Below are positions 23,993 to 37,061 of a DNA stretch of 64,000 bases, one piece after another. The notes beneath the pieces were generated by a model. The model was not told the origin of the DNA. It worked only from the letters and a program-made list of their open reading frames with translations, and searched no databases. A program made the position numbers and the translations under genes. Within the stretch, counting starts at the first letter, position 1. The number at the start of each line of letters is the position of its first letter. The DNA lies in contig CM069598.1 of assembly GCA_035771175.1 (NCBI GenBank), forward strand, positions 2,819,931 through 2,883,930. Reading direction: 5' to 3'. Source of the stretch: Paratinospora sagittata (lineage: Eukaryota; Streptophyta; Magnoliopsida; Ranunculales; Menispermaceae).

Positions 23993-26900
23993 AGAGAGAG
24001 AAGCTTCTATAGTTCCAACAGCCAAAGGTTTCAGTACAATAATAGAGAATGTTATGGGTTATGGCAACAGGTGTTTTACCACTAGTAAATTCATGCACGC
24101 TAAAGTAAGTTGTGTATTCCCTGCAGATCTTTGTGTTGCAGCCTCCAAAAGAATTTCTTTCACATGTTCCTTGGTAAATAGATAAGAGCATTTTGTCGAG
24201 AGTGTACCAAGGAAATCATAAAGTGGATGCTTCTCTCCAAGGATCTTAAGCAAATCATCCTGAAAATGAAAGGAAAAATAAATTCATCCTACACATTCTG
24301 ATAGCAATCCTCTTCCATTCTTAGCATCACAAAATTTCATCTCATTGAAAAATTACAAAAAGAAAGAAAGAAAGAAAAAAACAAAACTGAAAGGAACCTA
24401 ATCATCCCAAACAGTATTTTTTGTTGCTTCCATCTTGATAATCATGGTTCAAAAATTTCCTGAAATTCGGCAAAATTCCACGAAAATTTTCCCTTTTTTT
24501 AACCACCGAAGTGTGAAGTGGATGTAAAATAAAAAATGCAAAAATTCGTCAAAATAATTCGATAAAATTCAAAATTTTTGATAAACTTCAACAAAATCTC
24601 TATATTTCAATTAATAAATGCAAAAATTTGACAAAAAGTTTAATAAAATTCAACAAAATTCGATTAAATTCGACATAAGTAAAAAAATGTAATTTCATCA
24701 ATAAATAACAAAAAAAATACCAATAATTATGTATTATTTTCAACTTCATCAACCAATATAGCAATATAAATTTTAAGAAATAATTTAACAAGCTAACAAA
24801 TTATGTAGTTTATGGGATATGTTTTACCAAAAAGAAAAGAAAAGAAACAAATAAATAAATAAAGTTGAAATAAGATAAAAGCTTAAAAATAAATTAAAAG
24901 AGTTCTCAACGCTATCTTCTTTTAGTTAACTCTTATAACACAAGATTAAAAAATAATGCATTTAAATAATAAACTAATAAAAGCATGGTGAAATTTCAAA
25001 CTAGCAAAGTATATGGTCGAGAAGCAAGCCACCACAAAATTAATTATCAAAACAAAGAAAATGAATTAAGACCAAACGCCTCAATTTCAAATTCATCAAC
25101 CCACTTAAAAAGATTGATTTTGTTAGGTCACTTATTGGTATTTTTATGTATTAAAAGTGTCTATTTATATTAGTTTTTAGCTTATACTACAATAAATCTA
25201 GATATTTAAGCATATATGCAAAAATTCTCTAAACTTATCTAGTTTAGCAATTTTTTACAAAAATTCTCCATGTCGAATTAAACTTCTACGAATTAATTCC
25301 AATTTTCAAGTGACCAAAGTCAAGTCAAAATCGAATTTTCAATCTTTGTCGATAATCAAAGATGGAAGTATAAAGAAAATACCCTATGCATCCACGCTTG
25401 ATGGAAGCTAGTATTAGGATCAAGTATGTTGGCCAAAATCTTCCAAATATTAGCATCCTTTAGCTGATCAAGAACCAGGAAGCTCTCCTCAGCCTTTACA
25501 GGGTCAACAAACCAGCGAGACATTATCCAAAAGCAGAGCAAAACTTTCTTTTGGAACTCAGCAGAATCATGATCCTGCATTGGAAAATATTGATTTGTGG
25601 GAGGGCTTTGGAACTGATACAAAACTAGTAGATCAATTCTCAAGGCTTGCAAACCTGATACATCTGTCTAAGGGAAAGATATTTCTGCATTTCTTGCTGT
25701 AACCTGCAATCCAAGAGGAAATCCCCTGAAATCCGTGCAGAATCTATCAACTACAAGAAACTGAAAAGGAAGAGAGGCTTACAAAACATCACTTGAAAGT
25801 GAATGATGTCAAAATCAACAACTCAAAACAAACCTTTGCTTCTGCTCCATCATCTTTTCAAGGGCTTTAATTTCTACTTTGTCAAAGCTTGAGAAGACTG
25901 TAACCCAATGTTTCACCTTATCTTTGATTGAGAACTCAGTGGGGAACATAGAAGCGCATAAAACAACTTCAATTGTCTCTGATCTGCAGAAAGTAACTTG
26001 AATTGTTAAAAACATGTGCACTTTTGAAATATAAAGAACATCAGATTGCCTAAGTAATTTTTTTTTTGCCAAAACAGCGCTGAGGTTAGAAAGTGCACAA
26101 CAGTACATGCATGAATTATATCTTACGATTCTTACCTGAAATCCTTGTCATAAAAACATCTCAATATCTTCCCTGGAATCCATTCATACTCACTGGAGCT
26201 AATCGAGTCATCGGAAGACTTCAAGCAATAAAGTTTATATATTTCAGCCAGTCTATCCATGGTATATCTTTTGACAAGTAGCTGGAAATGGGAAAAGAAA
26301 AGAAAAAGCATGAAATCATCAAAAAATAGAATAGCTATGAAACACATGCACTCAAGTGTGTATGCTGAGGAAGAGAGAGAGAGAGAGAGATGTACTGATT
26401 TATCTCGAAGGCGCTCTGCAACAACTCTTAAAGCTTCAACTGGAACAGATTTCAAAGTACAACATGCCACGTCACAAACAGCTGCAACAACTTGTTTCCG
26501 AACACTTTCATCATAATCTAACAGCCGGTCAGAGAGAGCAGCTGAAAAAATATCCACCAGATTAAGGTCAATATGTGTTGCCTCTAATTCATACAATATC
26601 ATTAAAGCCTAAAAAGGTAAAACAACAGCAACTCTCCTTACCAACAATTTGAGGTGCTTCCACTCTGACAGGATTTGATAGCAGACAGCTCTTGACATGT
26701 TCAATAACAGACAATCGAACATCAACAACTCTATCAGTTAACCTTTTCAGAAACTCAGAGAAGATAGGCTGAAATGCTTCAGAAATCGGACAATCGGGTA
26801 ATGCAAACAAGTCTCCAAGTAACTTCACTGCTTTTAGACGAGTATCCAGCTGATCAGTCTGTGGAAATTAGATCTTGGAAGTGAGAGTATGTTAATCAAA

Positions 26901-29900
26901 TACTTTGCAAATTCTCAAAGAGAAATATTTTCCTCTTTAACTCACATAAAACTTCAAGGTAAATTTGTTTCATTTTGCAGAATACATGATGCAGCACTGA
27001 GAAGAGAGAATAAGAAATAGAGAGAGATAAGAAGAGAAGAAAGAAAGAAGAAGAAGGGAAGAAGAAGAGGAGAGGAGAAAACAGAAATTTCTTTATTAAT
27101 TCATATCAGCCCATCTCCTTACAACCCAAGTAGCGACTATTTAAAGACGTTCAAATAAAGAATTAGACTCCTAATTGATCTCTTAATAAAATTCCTAATC
27201 AAATAAAATAACCAAAATCCTAAACTTTTTAAAATAAAACAACTACAACTAAAGTCCTACAATATTTAAATAAGTGAAATTTAGATAAAATCAACAACTA
27301 ATCCTCATCACGAGGCATGTCTAACATTCAGCAGTTTCATACTGTCAAAGGCCTATCAATGAATATCAAGCTGAAAGACAGACACATTAATTCTTCCCTT
27401 CAGATCATACTATGAATGAGGGGACAAACCAGACTTATAAATGATGAAAACAAGCAAAATATTGCAACAATTCGAAGACTAGAGCTCTGATATCATGTTA
27501 GAAGCCACTAAAGCCAAAAGTTATAGTGTTATACTATCAGTACCAAGTAGAAGCTCAACAATGTATTCCAAGCTAACAGGCACATTAATACATACAAATT
27601 TCTCAATATTCAATCCCAAGTTACAACCTCCAACAATTGAAAATAGAAAAATAATAATAATAAAAATAATAAATAAATTAAACAAATAAAAATTAAAGTT
27701 CTTAGTCTCAGTCATTTTGATTAGTAAAACATATCAGCAGTATGGTAGTGGAAGCCCACAGATACATCTATTTTATGGAAAAGATGGAATGAAAACATTG
27801 ACTTCAAGACATGCTAGAAAAAGTTGACAAACATTTACTCTAAAACCTTGAGTAAATAAAGAAGAGTAACAAAGTATAACAAAACGCTCAAACCCCGAGC
27901 ACGCATCATGGTCTTCATCACACAGAAACACACCTTCTACAGGAGGAGAATATGGGGGAGTGGGGCACACAACCCCAAGATAAGTAAACCTGACTTCATA
28001 ATCTAGTATCATGATGAGACTACTAACTTTAAAAAACATTTGATAGATATTGGTGAAAAGCTGCATATCAACTGTTCCAACAAAATAAACATGCACGTGC
28101 CGAGTAACTGAAAAGCATTAGATAAGACATCCATCCATTCATATTACCAAAGGTCCTTACCTTAGAAATATTGTAATTTAACGTCCACATATATAAAGTA
28201 TCATGAGATGTAAGGTAAGGTTGTGTACAATAGACACAAAGTGGTCCGACCCCTCCCTAGACCCCCCACACAAGCCGAAGCATTGTGCACCAGGTGCCCT
28301 TCTTTTGTATACATAAAATCATGCAAATGGCATAAACAAAGTAGAAACTGCAACATCAGTTTAATTAAAAAATAAATAAATAAAAAGAAATCAATGATAT
28401 ACATGTATACTTCAAAGCTTTTTCCATAAGGCCAGCCTCAAAAATCAAAATAATAAAAATACTTGTATAGTTGTGCACCACAGGCGATGTTGATCCTTGA
28501 TATAAAGACAGTATAGTGACTTCAACTACACTCACTATCTCTTTAAGATAGTGAGACATATCATGTTTTAAACTCATGGTAGGCTAAACACTAGATATTG
28601 CTTAAAAAACATGTAGTTAAAAATATTGTCACTAAAATTATGAACTCTTCATTGTGCTATCCTAAACTTTAAGTTAACATAACCAAAATGAGAACTCATA
28701 TGTCAAGGTAAACTAACCAATACAAGATCACATACATCAACCCTGACAGCATCCCACCTACATTTGGATTTCCAAGAAACAATGCAAGGTTTGTATTTCT
28801 TGATTCAAAACCACACATTCAAAACCACATAGGTTCTATTACAAACCAGTAAACCTAAAAGCTATAGTTATCAAATAAAGGCCCAACATATATTAAGCAA
28901 GTTATCACTTATCACTAACACTCCTCACCACGTGTTGCAGGTGGAGAGACAAAAGGGAGAGATAAGAATGAACAACAAATATGCAAACGGAAATATGCCA
29001 ATGCCAATGAGATTTTAATGCAAGACCTCTCTCAAAACCAAAATACTTACACCATGTTAGAAACTATAGAACCTAAAACCTACAAAGACATCAGGTAGAG
29101 GCCCGCCAATGTCTATTAAGCAAGCAATTGCTGACATGTTCAACAGAAAATAATAATAATAATAATAAAGTAAATATATGCTACGAACAACTACAGACAT
29201 CTGTATATAGCATAAATATCCAATAAAATTAGCAAAAAGCTACTTGACAGAAAAAAATTTAATACTAACTGAAAATTAAGTACAATGAGAACATATACAG
29301 AGGAAACAAAGTAGTCAAGAACTTACCAACAGTTCCCCGGTAAGATAAGGGATGACTCCAGAGAGGATCTGAGGAGCACAGCGGTAGGTATCATAGATAA
29401 CTTCATGATAATCAAGTTGACTAGTCAGTGAACTGTTGTCTCCTGACATTGATGATATGAGAAACTGCTTTACAAAAGGTTCAAGTTTCCCAGCACAATG
29501 TTCTATTACATTCATAGCAAGCTTCCGTGCAGCCGCAGAAACATCCTGCTGTCACAAAATCCACTAAATCAACACTCCAAAAGAATTCTGATTAAAGTAA
29601 AGTCTTAAAAACAAAAGAAAAAGAAAGAGTAACCAACAGAAAGGACACTGGAGCTACAAGCAAAGAAGCAGGACTTACACATTTTTTCCTGCCTAAAACA
29701 GACAATAATATAATTAGCAAATTATCTTGAATGTCCTCACTCTCTTCTAAAAGAAGTATCATTATTGTCTGCATTGATGTGAGAACACTTTCTGGATGAT
29801 CGTCGCTGCAAAACAATGATTTGAACAGTAAATAAAATAAGAGTAAATACCGAAAGTGCTGAAAGCCTTGAAAAAATAGATTGGCAGGTATGGCTCTAAA

Positions 29901-32900
29901 AACAGTTTCACCATGAATAATTCATAGAATGAAAACTAAACATAATACTCCAAGTTTAATGGTTTTTTCAATCATTGAATTACAAACTACGTGTAATCGA
30001 ATTATTACAAAAATTCCATTGAAGTTCGGTAAATATTGAAATAATTATAACACTCCAAAAATTCTTTAATTTTTTTTACTTTTCCAACCCAAAGTTCAAA
30101 TAAATAAATGCTAACTTCGACTTTTGTTGGAAAATATTTCTAAAAAATAAAAGTATATGAGATTGAAGCACAATTCCATATCTAATGCATAGAGATTATC
30201 AAATTAAAGAATCACAAAAGGAAGAAGCAAAACAAGATTTACAAAACTCTAATTTAAAAGAAATAAAAATATGTAATTTACAAACTACATGTAAGTAATT
30301 CATATATGTCCTATATTAAGTTCACAATTGATAAAAGGTACAAAAAAAAAAAGGAAATGTGCTAGATTCCAAGAGTTGCAAATTTAGCTAATTGGACACC
30401 AGGTAGCAACTAAAGGCATGTGTAGACTACAAACAAACCAAGAAATGATGGCATTCCTAATGGCATAGTTATGACTTATGACTATGACACATAAGTATGG
30501 CAATTGGCATGGACAAAGTCAAGGTGCTTTGGAAATGGTTAGATAAGTGTACTGTTTGAAGCTAAAAAAAGAAAATGATCAAGGCTTGCGATACAAGACT
30601 CCTAGGGGTATATGGCTTGGAAAAATTGTAGATTATAGTTAAATGTGCAAGAAGTTTAAAACTGACTCTTTTCCAGAACGTGTTACCAATGTTTCTATCC
30701 AGTGCCTTCTGTTTTTCGACCTACATAGGCTCTGAGTTGTTCACATAGCAAGCATTTTGAGGTCCTCATTAAGTAGGATAAATCTGGTGTGTATAACCAT
30801 CCCCATTTTCCACAATATAAGGAATAACTCTGCCACAGGCCTCAAGTAGACCTTCCCCAATCTGGTGTGTATAACCATCCCCAAATCTTTTTTTTTTTTT
30901 TTGAGAAGAAACAAGGAAACTTTATTAAAAGTCAGTAGAAAAGTAAATCACATAAATCACCAGAGGTGAAGAGGATGCCACATAAAACAAAAACACCCAA
31001 CCAAAGGAATGACTCCAAAAACACAACCCCGAACTGGAGATAACAATCAGAATCCCCTACCCAAATATATGCAATTACTCCAATTTAACAACCAATCTGA
31101 GATAGAGAAACACTTAGCTAAGGGAGAAGCAAAGATCATATTTTATTCGCCAAATCTCTATTCTCTAAGTTCATATTTTTTTCCTTTTAATACCACCATT
31201 TCAGTCATACACCCAAGAAATAGACACAAAGAGCGAGAGATTTGATGTTCCTATATATTATGTACTGAAAGTGCTGAGGTGATGTGTAGACGGAAGCAAA
31301 CAAAAATGCAAGGCGCCCTACGTCCCATAGATCAACATGAAATCACAAAGCCCATTACTTAATATTTTACATGAGTGCGGCAAAATGAAAAAATTTCTGA
31401 GTGAATTAATTAAATAAGAAAATAGGCGTGATGGGGTATTTAATCTCCAAAAAGTATTACCAAAGTAAAGAACGGTAGTCCAGTCAAGTCATATATACTA
31501 AAGAATCAAAGCGGCCATTTGTTTGAACAGAAAATATACCTGGCAACTGCAAAGAACGTACGGAACATTTCATTCACTAGATCATCACATTCAAGATCCA
31601 GCATCACAACACACGACCTATATCTTGCAAGAGTCTCCAAGATAACAACTCTTCTTCCAAATGAAGGACTATTGATATCATTTAATCCACTAAAGGTACC
31701 TACTATCAAGCGGAAAATATCCTGTAAAAACAAAACAATTTGAAATCAGGTATAGCTTCCTCCCCATACTACAAAGATGATTAAATGAATAATAATAGGA
31801 ACAGTAAAATAAGCCAACCAAATCCTTTTACTTCAAAGAAATTTTTTCAAGGAAGAAATGTACCCTTAGGACATCATCACTGTAAGGAGCTTCTGGAGCA
31901 GTTATTCGAGTTATCTCACAAATGCATGCTGCCAGAAGAAGTTTGACATCTCTATCTTGGTGCTTCAGCAAGTCTGGTTTCACTATGGCATTAAGACAGG
32001 ATTTCATTGAATCTAGCATTGACGGCATGGGCGACTGGTCCAACTCAGAAAGACATGTAGCAGCTTGCTGCACACCCAGAGAATATTCACAAAGTTCAAG
32101 CAAGGATTGAAAAGTCAGTCACCCTCAACTTCGATCCCTTAAAATTCAGAATTAATTCATGGAAGTCCAATTCGACAAGGAGAATACTTGTAAAAATTCA
32201 ACATTGTAGAGAATTATAGAGATTTCTATTTAAAGGTTGTTAAGATATATGTTTCTTATAGGAATGTAGAAACTAACATAATTATATACTTAAAACTCAT
32301 TAAATTATGAAATATATAATGGTTTAAAATAAGATTTATAACCCCCCCCCAAAAAAAAAAAAAACACAGACACAACAAGCATTGGGGACAGAGGAACTAA
32401 TCTCTACCAATACAAAACCAAAAAATCAAAAGATGAACATGCTAGGATGACCATATAGTTATAAGGATCACAAATTCAAGAACTACAAACTACAACTATC
32501 TTTTTCTTTCGTTTCAGAAACTTGTTTATGTATATAACCTGCTGTTCTCATTCCGTGGCTCCAACAAACTTCAAAGTTCAAACAACAAAATCTCTATAGA
32601 AGAAAATATGGGTGTGTATCAAACCTAATTACTTGAAAAACCCAACTATCTGGACACAACCCTCTTGGGTTCAATCGGGTCATTTCTTTTAATTTTTTAA
32701 GTTCGGTTTCAGAACTCTAATTGGAATTGAATCAATGGAAGTCTACAAGAATTGAATTAGACTTTGAATTGATGAATCACAAGATTCACACATATTTATG
32801 TGTCTGTCTCCTTAAGTAGGTCAAACTCCCTAGATTCATAGAAATTGACTTATAATCTTTCTTGAGCCATTTTGCCCAAATTGAAGTTCAAGATAATAGC

Positions 32901-34905
32901 ACCACTAAGAATAATCGTCACTAAAAGTAATTCTATTATAAAAATTTGCTGCAATGCCACTCACCAGTTAGGTGAATTATGCTGTTTCGAGTATTTTGTG
33001 GTCCATTTGAAATGAGAGCAAATACAGGATGTTCTAGGACGTACGGAAAAATATCCTAGTACCGTGGGACTCTAGTAGATTTAGACTTTCCATATGGCTT
33101 AATGGATCTAAGCAATTCCAAGCCTTTTCACTAGGGAACTTCTATAGAGATTGGTATCAAATTTTTAATCTTCCTTCAGGAACCCATGAATAAGGGCATT
33201 TTGTCCTCTATGTTTCCTTGTTGGATCCTATATATATTGTTGGGTCTCCAACTATATATATATTGTTGGGTCTCCACCTATCAACTATAGTTTTTGGGTT
33301 CAATAATTTCTAACACTAGGGTCATGTTTTGTTATTCACGGACAACAATAGTTTAACTCACAACTTCATCCTAAAGTAATTTTAGCTTTCTTCTTATTCT
33401 TACCACTAAAGTATTATTTTGCATTATATCACTCATAAATTTAGTCTTCTACCTACATCTCACTCCGCCAAACCATTTCAACCAACTTTCATTATTAATC
33501 TCCAATTGGTGCTATCTTAGAATCTTGCAAATGATTTCATTTTATGATTCTATCGATTCTAATCTAGCCAATCATCCACTTCTCATTTTCATCAATGTTC
33601 ATCCTTAAGCCTCCATAATTCTACTTCATATAGCATAATTGGTCGTTTGGCCACTTTATAAAAAATTATGCTCAATCTTAATAGTTTGTCACTTGCCATA
33701 TGAATCCCATCGAACCATTACGATTATCTGCTAATTCCATAGTTGACATCTTCCTCAATACCTCCCTCTTTATATACAATTGAGCCAAGACAATAAAAAA
33801 ACACTACAGCTCTTGTTATCAACTCCAACGACTCCCACCTTTCTACTCTTGAATTTGTGTATTGAGTCATTTGAGATTCGGAGATCTTCAAACGTGTCCA
33901 AATATTAGTTCAATGATATCACAAGAATCCAAATTTAAACCTATGGTTGATCCCTCCTATAAACCATGGTCTCAAACAAAGTAGGTAAATCAACATTGAT
34001 AAGTCCTAGGATTTAAATATCTTTTTTACAAATTCAGACATAAGGTAGAGACTCGAAACTATCATCATAGAATATCAATATGTTTTTCAACATTGCCTGA
34101 CACGGTAATCAGGATTAAAATTTAAACCCTTCCCTCCCGAGTGAAACCGTTGTAACATAGAAAACTTCCTCTTAACAGCATTGCTTCTACCATTAATTAC
34201 GGCCTCGACATGCATGTCATCGGAAATAGTCCATATCATTGCTCAGCTAAGCATATTTCCCTCTCACTGGTTTCTTCGTTTCAGGAATGAATCCTTTCAA
34301 ATTATTCAATGCCCAAAAAAACCAAAACACACAAAACCTTTAATCCCCAACAAAGAGTATTCTCGATTCCCATACATGATTCTCCGCAAAACCCCAGGAT
34401 GCCAATTCTCTCATTTACTCTTCCCATTAATGAATTACCATCCTCAAACGGCATCTCCTCCCACAATTACACGACCACAAAAGCAAAATTCGACCTAATA
34501 ACGTCCTCAAATTGCACAATAACACTTCAAGTCGCCACCTTTTCCATCAAACAAAAATAAATAAAAAAATCCCATCACAGAGCACAAAAACAAACTCCGT
34601 AACAACTAAAAACTCCGCAAAAACCCACCAAAACAGAACCTTTCAACCCTAGAAAAACAAAACTTACTAAAAAAAAGCCACTGTTCTTGCACAAAAACGA
34701 TTCCCGAAAATGAGCATCACCAAACAAACGACGAAACGCTCAAAACCCAACAACCAAACAAATTAATAAAAAATCAAACCATTTCGAGAACTTCAGGTGC
34801 GAAAAGCATCACCTTCAAGAGCTTAATTAGAGCGTCTTTCGAAGCCGGAGGGGTTTCGAGCTTAGCCCCGACCTCTCTCAGCTGCTGTTGAAGCTTCTTC
34901 ACCAT
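15866..34905 (-). CDS. PDS5: Sister chromatid cohesion protein PDS5
   Basis: I assemble 33 in-phase GT-AG exons, 1,705 residues: 34905-34813, 32067-31864, 31721-31540, 29805-29679, 29548-29327, 26858-26642, 26541-26396, 26281-26136, 25983-25834, 25703-25655, 25574-25383, 24259-24080, 23219-23065, 22972-22846, 22692-22543, 22411-22352, 22198-22062, 21931-21814, 21718-21584, 21422-21223, 20618-20462, 20314-20171, 19346-19248, 19162-18500, 18397-18287, 18068-17995, 17534-17483, 17400-17314, 17186-17152, 17001-16930, 16845-16679, 16422-15998, 15907-15866. The first about 1,100 residues are HEAT-like helical repeats. A basic nuclear region with KKRKRRS follows. A Tudor-like segment (VGCRIKVWWPLDKQFYEG, HVVLYDDGDMEVL) and an acidic Glu/Ser/Lys tail close the protein. 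PDS5 binds cohesin and controls its release and stability in nuclei. The length suits the long plant PDS5A/B class. The exon 15 donor and exon 5 acceptor each had alternatives; I kept those that preserve phase. Confidence 0.93.
22439..22470. repeat. Poly-C / poly-A homopolymer pair
   Basis: About 15 C, one G and about 16 A stand next to each other in a PDS5 intron. A similar C10-A14 pair lies at 32341-32364. Such tracts are prone to sequencing error. Confidence 0.8.
23866..23920 (-). repeat. Degenerate LTR-like fragment (TGTTAGAAACTATAG family)
   Basis: The reverse complement reads GTTGGTCCTC followed by ACTATAGCTTTTGGG, matching the dispersed family also seen near 28857, 29044, 33236 and 57745. 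Only a short piece remains. Confidence 0.45.
23937..24002. repeat. (TA)n-(GA)n compound microsatellite
   Basis: A TA run at 23937-23955 passes directly into a GA run to about 24002. It lies in the PDS5 intron between exons 13 and 12. Confidence 0.9.
24437..24930 (-). repeat. AT-rich dispersed repeat, copy 2 (uninterrupted)
   Basis: This is the second copy of the repeat at 1-209 plus 4889-5152, in inverted orientation and without the copia insertion. Its bases around 24712-24730 read, on the minus strand, straight through the site where copia element 1 sits in copy 1. It lies in the PDS5 intron between exons 12 and 11. AT-rich sequence with similar TCGAATT motifs continues to about 25360 and may belong to a longer unit. 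Confidence 0.75.
26985..27640 (-). repeat. Degenerate copia-type LTR fragments
   Basis: At 27482-27500 the sequence GCTCTGATATCATGTTAGA looks, on the minus strand, like an LTR end TCTAACA followed by a tRNA-iMet primer site. Upstream of it a purine-rich tract (27000-27080) and a promoter- and leader-like AT-rich stretch resemble an LTR. No coding remnant is seen. It sits in the 2.5 kb PDS5 intron between exons 6 and 5. Confidence 0.4.
28211..28305 (+). mobile_element. Au-like SINE 3' fragment
   Basis: It shares the 3' body of the SINE at 7821-7953: GTACAATAGAC, GTGGTCCGACCCCTCCC, ATTGTGCACCAGGTGCCC and a T-rich end. It is more diverged and shorter, and I could not find a target duplication. 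It lies in a PDS5 intron, antisense. Confidence 0.7.
28857..29150 (-). repeat. Two degenerate LTR-like fragments of one family
   Basis: Two pieces, starting near 28857 and 29044, carry CTAAAAGCTATAG.TATCA and TGTTAGAAACTATAGAACC with GAGGCCC.CCAA downstream. They match pieces at 33236-33316 and 57745-57803 in the opposite orientation. A run of TAA/ATA triplets follows at 29148-29168. Confidence 0.5.
30780..30886. repeat. Short direct repeat in PDS5 intron
   Basis: ATCTGGTGTGTATAACCATC occurs twice, starting at about 30782 and 30860, about 78 bp apart. A T-run at 30888-30902 follows the second copy. Confidence 0.75.
30886..31000 (-). mobile_element. Possible LINE or retroposed 3' end
   Basis: On the minus strand AATAAAGTTTCCTTGTTTCT is followed by TCTCAAAAAAA and a long A tail, as in plant LINE 3' ends or a retroposed transcript. 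No reverse transcriptase remnant is recognised nearby, so the class is uncertain. Confidence 0.3.
33236..33316 (+). repeat. Degenerate LTR-like fragment
   Basis: Contains TTGTTGGGTCTCCACCTATC, AACTATAGTTTTTGGGTTCA and TTCTAACA, the same order as at 57745-57803. The TTGTTGGGTCTCCA part is itself duplicated at 33236 and 33265. It lies in the first intron of PDS5. Confidence 0.5.
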
Positions 34906-35115
34906 TTTCGCAACAAAAATTACAGCTTTACAACTGTTCTAAGACCGCTTTTACTTAAAAATCCATCATCTGAGCTGCAGAAGATTCTAATTTAAGAGGG
35001 CATGAAAGTTAGGAAAGAAAACGAAGACGAAGTCTTAAGGGTTTCTACTCGTGTTTTGAGAGAGAGAGAGAGCGAAATGAAGTCGAAATGAAATGAAATG
35101 CGACGAAATGAGGAT

Positions 35116-35123
35116 TTATATAA
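35116..35123 (-). promoter_or_regulatory. TATA box candidate of PDS5 (proximal copy)
   Basis: TTATATAA lies about 210 bp upstream of the PDS5 start codon, with a GA-rich leader between. An identical copy lies at 35389-35396 in the second tandem unit. Confidence 0.55.
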
Positions 35124-35388
35124 GGACACAAAGTGGAAGTAGTAGAAGAAGTAGTACTTAATAGAAGGGTTTCTAAGTTCGTTTATGGATTGTCTGTGCT
35201 TCCGACACAGTTACACTGACATCATCGTCATAAATTACAAATTTACTAAAAAGGACCTCGTTTTTTCGTATTACCCCATATATAACCTAATCTCCCTCCC
35301 ATGCTTGCCACGTTGTGCAATACTATTGGCCCTTTTATACGAGAGCGAAATGAAGTCGAAATGAAATGAAATGCGACGAAATGAGGAT

Positions 35389-35396
35389 TTATATAA
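35389..35396 (-). promoter_or_regulatory. TATA box candidate of PDS5 (distal copy)
   Basis: This is the duplicate of the TTATATAA at 35116-35123, 273 bp further upstream. If it is used, the transcript would have a leader longer by 273 nt. Confidence 0.45.
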
Positions 35397-36675
35397 GGAC
35401 ACAAAGTGGAAGTAGTAGAAGAAGTAGTACTTAATAGAAGGGTTTCTAAGTTCGTTTATGGATTGTCTGTGCTTCCGACACAGTTACACTGACATCATCG
35501 TCATAAATTACAAATTTACTAAAAAGGACCTCGTTTTTTCGTATTACCCCATATATAACCTAATCTCCCTCCCATGCTTGCCACGTTGTGCAATACTATT
35601 GGCCCTTTTATACAAATTATTCCATCTTTGGTCTTGTGGATTAATAATCTCCTTATTTATTTTTATTTTTATTTTTTGAGTATGCACCCGTGATGTTGGC
35701 AGGGGGGTGAGAGCGTGTCTAACCCAATACAACGATAAAAAATATAAAAAATTTAAATAAAGACTGTACGAATTAACTATAATGGTTTTACTCTCACTAT
35801 TATTATTGAGGAAGAAAATTTTTTTACTTATTTGTAATAAGAGATAATCGAACTTCCGACTTTGAGTAAAAGAGTTTGACTGCATATTGTTAAAACTAGC
35901 GAATATTTTTCAATAATCCCTTAATTTATGAAATTCAAAAAATGTTAATTTGATATAAAATTTAAGTTTTAGTATAATTAATATGTAAAGCAATTTGTTT
36001 GCTATATGAATACATTAAAGAGATTAAGTTTTAAGAAAGAAATTTGAAATCATGCAGCATAAAAGCACATGTGATTTTTTTTTTTACTTAAATTGTCTAG
36101 AATTTGAAAGAAAGGAATGTGATCATAAGTGCATGTGATTGCTCCTACTACTTATAATATCTCTTTCTAAAAAAAGCAAAAGTTGAATTTATATTAACTC
36201 CAAATGGTACAAACAAACAGTAATCATTTTATATAAGTTTTTTTTGTAAATAAAAGGTTATTCCAAACCTGTCAAACTACACATGCTAACAAATGTTAAC
36301 CTAACAGCTTTGAAAAAACTTATTTCATAAAAAACACTTTAATGACTTTCATTATCATTTTTTAAATTATCCACCACTTTACAATATAAGACTATCAAAT
36401 AATTTTTTATAAAAAAAATATACATTTACGGGTAATTTGGTATTAAAAGCACTAAAATACTTATTTTGTAATGTTAGTAAATACAAGGCTTATTTAAAGA
36501 ATTACTTAATTTTTGTCATTTTTTGCCCCCTTTTTATTCTTTTTGCTTTCTTCTTTTCAATTTTTGGTAACTTTCAGCCCCACTTTTGTTCTTTTTCAAT
36601 CCCTTTTATTTACTTGTTATGCACGTGCTTGTAGACTAGTCATTAGTAACATAAATATTGTTGATTTCAAATAAC

Positions 36676-36879
36676 GGCTCCGTTTGGTAGAGTTTTTTTT
36701 TAAATACATTTGGAGCAAAAATATATTTTTGAAAGTGTGTTTGACAATACTTGCTTTTAGGTAAATAGCAGTGAAAAAAACTATTTTTAGCTTTAAAAAT
36801 AAGCTTAAAGGAGGAACCAACTTTTCTTAAAAGCGTTAATCGAAAAAGTGTTTCTAGAAAAACTCTTCCAAACTGGGCC
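36676..36879. mobile_element. MITE-like element with GGCYC.GTTTGG termini
   Basis: The ends are inverted: GGCTCCGTTTGGTAGAGTTT on the left and, reverse-complemented, GGCCCAGTTTGGAAGAGTTT on the right (204 bp). Such termini are common in plant hAT-like MITEs. I could not find a convincing target duplication. Confidence 0.6.
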
Positions 36880-37020
36880 AATACTTGCAATTCCGTCTAG
36901 TTGATTGCCTTGAAGACCACATAACCCTTCAATTGTACAATCCATGCTGTACCCAAGGAGAATTCCCCTATTAAATTTACAAGAGACTTCTTTTCAAACC
37001 ATTAACTATTGATGCAAAAC

Positions 37021-37024
<4 letters not shown>

Positions 37025-37057
<33 letters not shown>
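37025..37057. repeat. (AT)n microsatellite
   Basis: An uninterrupted run of AT dinucleotides in the intergenic region downstream of the receptor kinase gene. Confidence 0.9.

Positions 37058-37061
<4 letters not shown>

Larger units (their letters stand above)
35068..35613. repeat. Perfect 273-bp tandem duplication over PDS5 promoter
   Basis: Units 35068-35340 and 35341-35613 are identical as far as I can read. The unit starts GAGAGCGAAATG and ends CCTTTTATAC. It contains the TATA-like element and probable leader of PDS5, so the core promoter is present twice. Confidence 0.93.

Noticed and set aside
31009..31245. 78-codon plus-strand frame in a PDS5 intron
   Set aside because: No recognisable domain, and it lies beside a retroposon-like poly-T tract.
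35458..35885. Reading frames within and beside the tandem duplication
   Set aside because: No family resemblance; they arise from promoter and AT-rich DNA.
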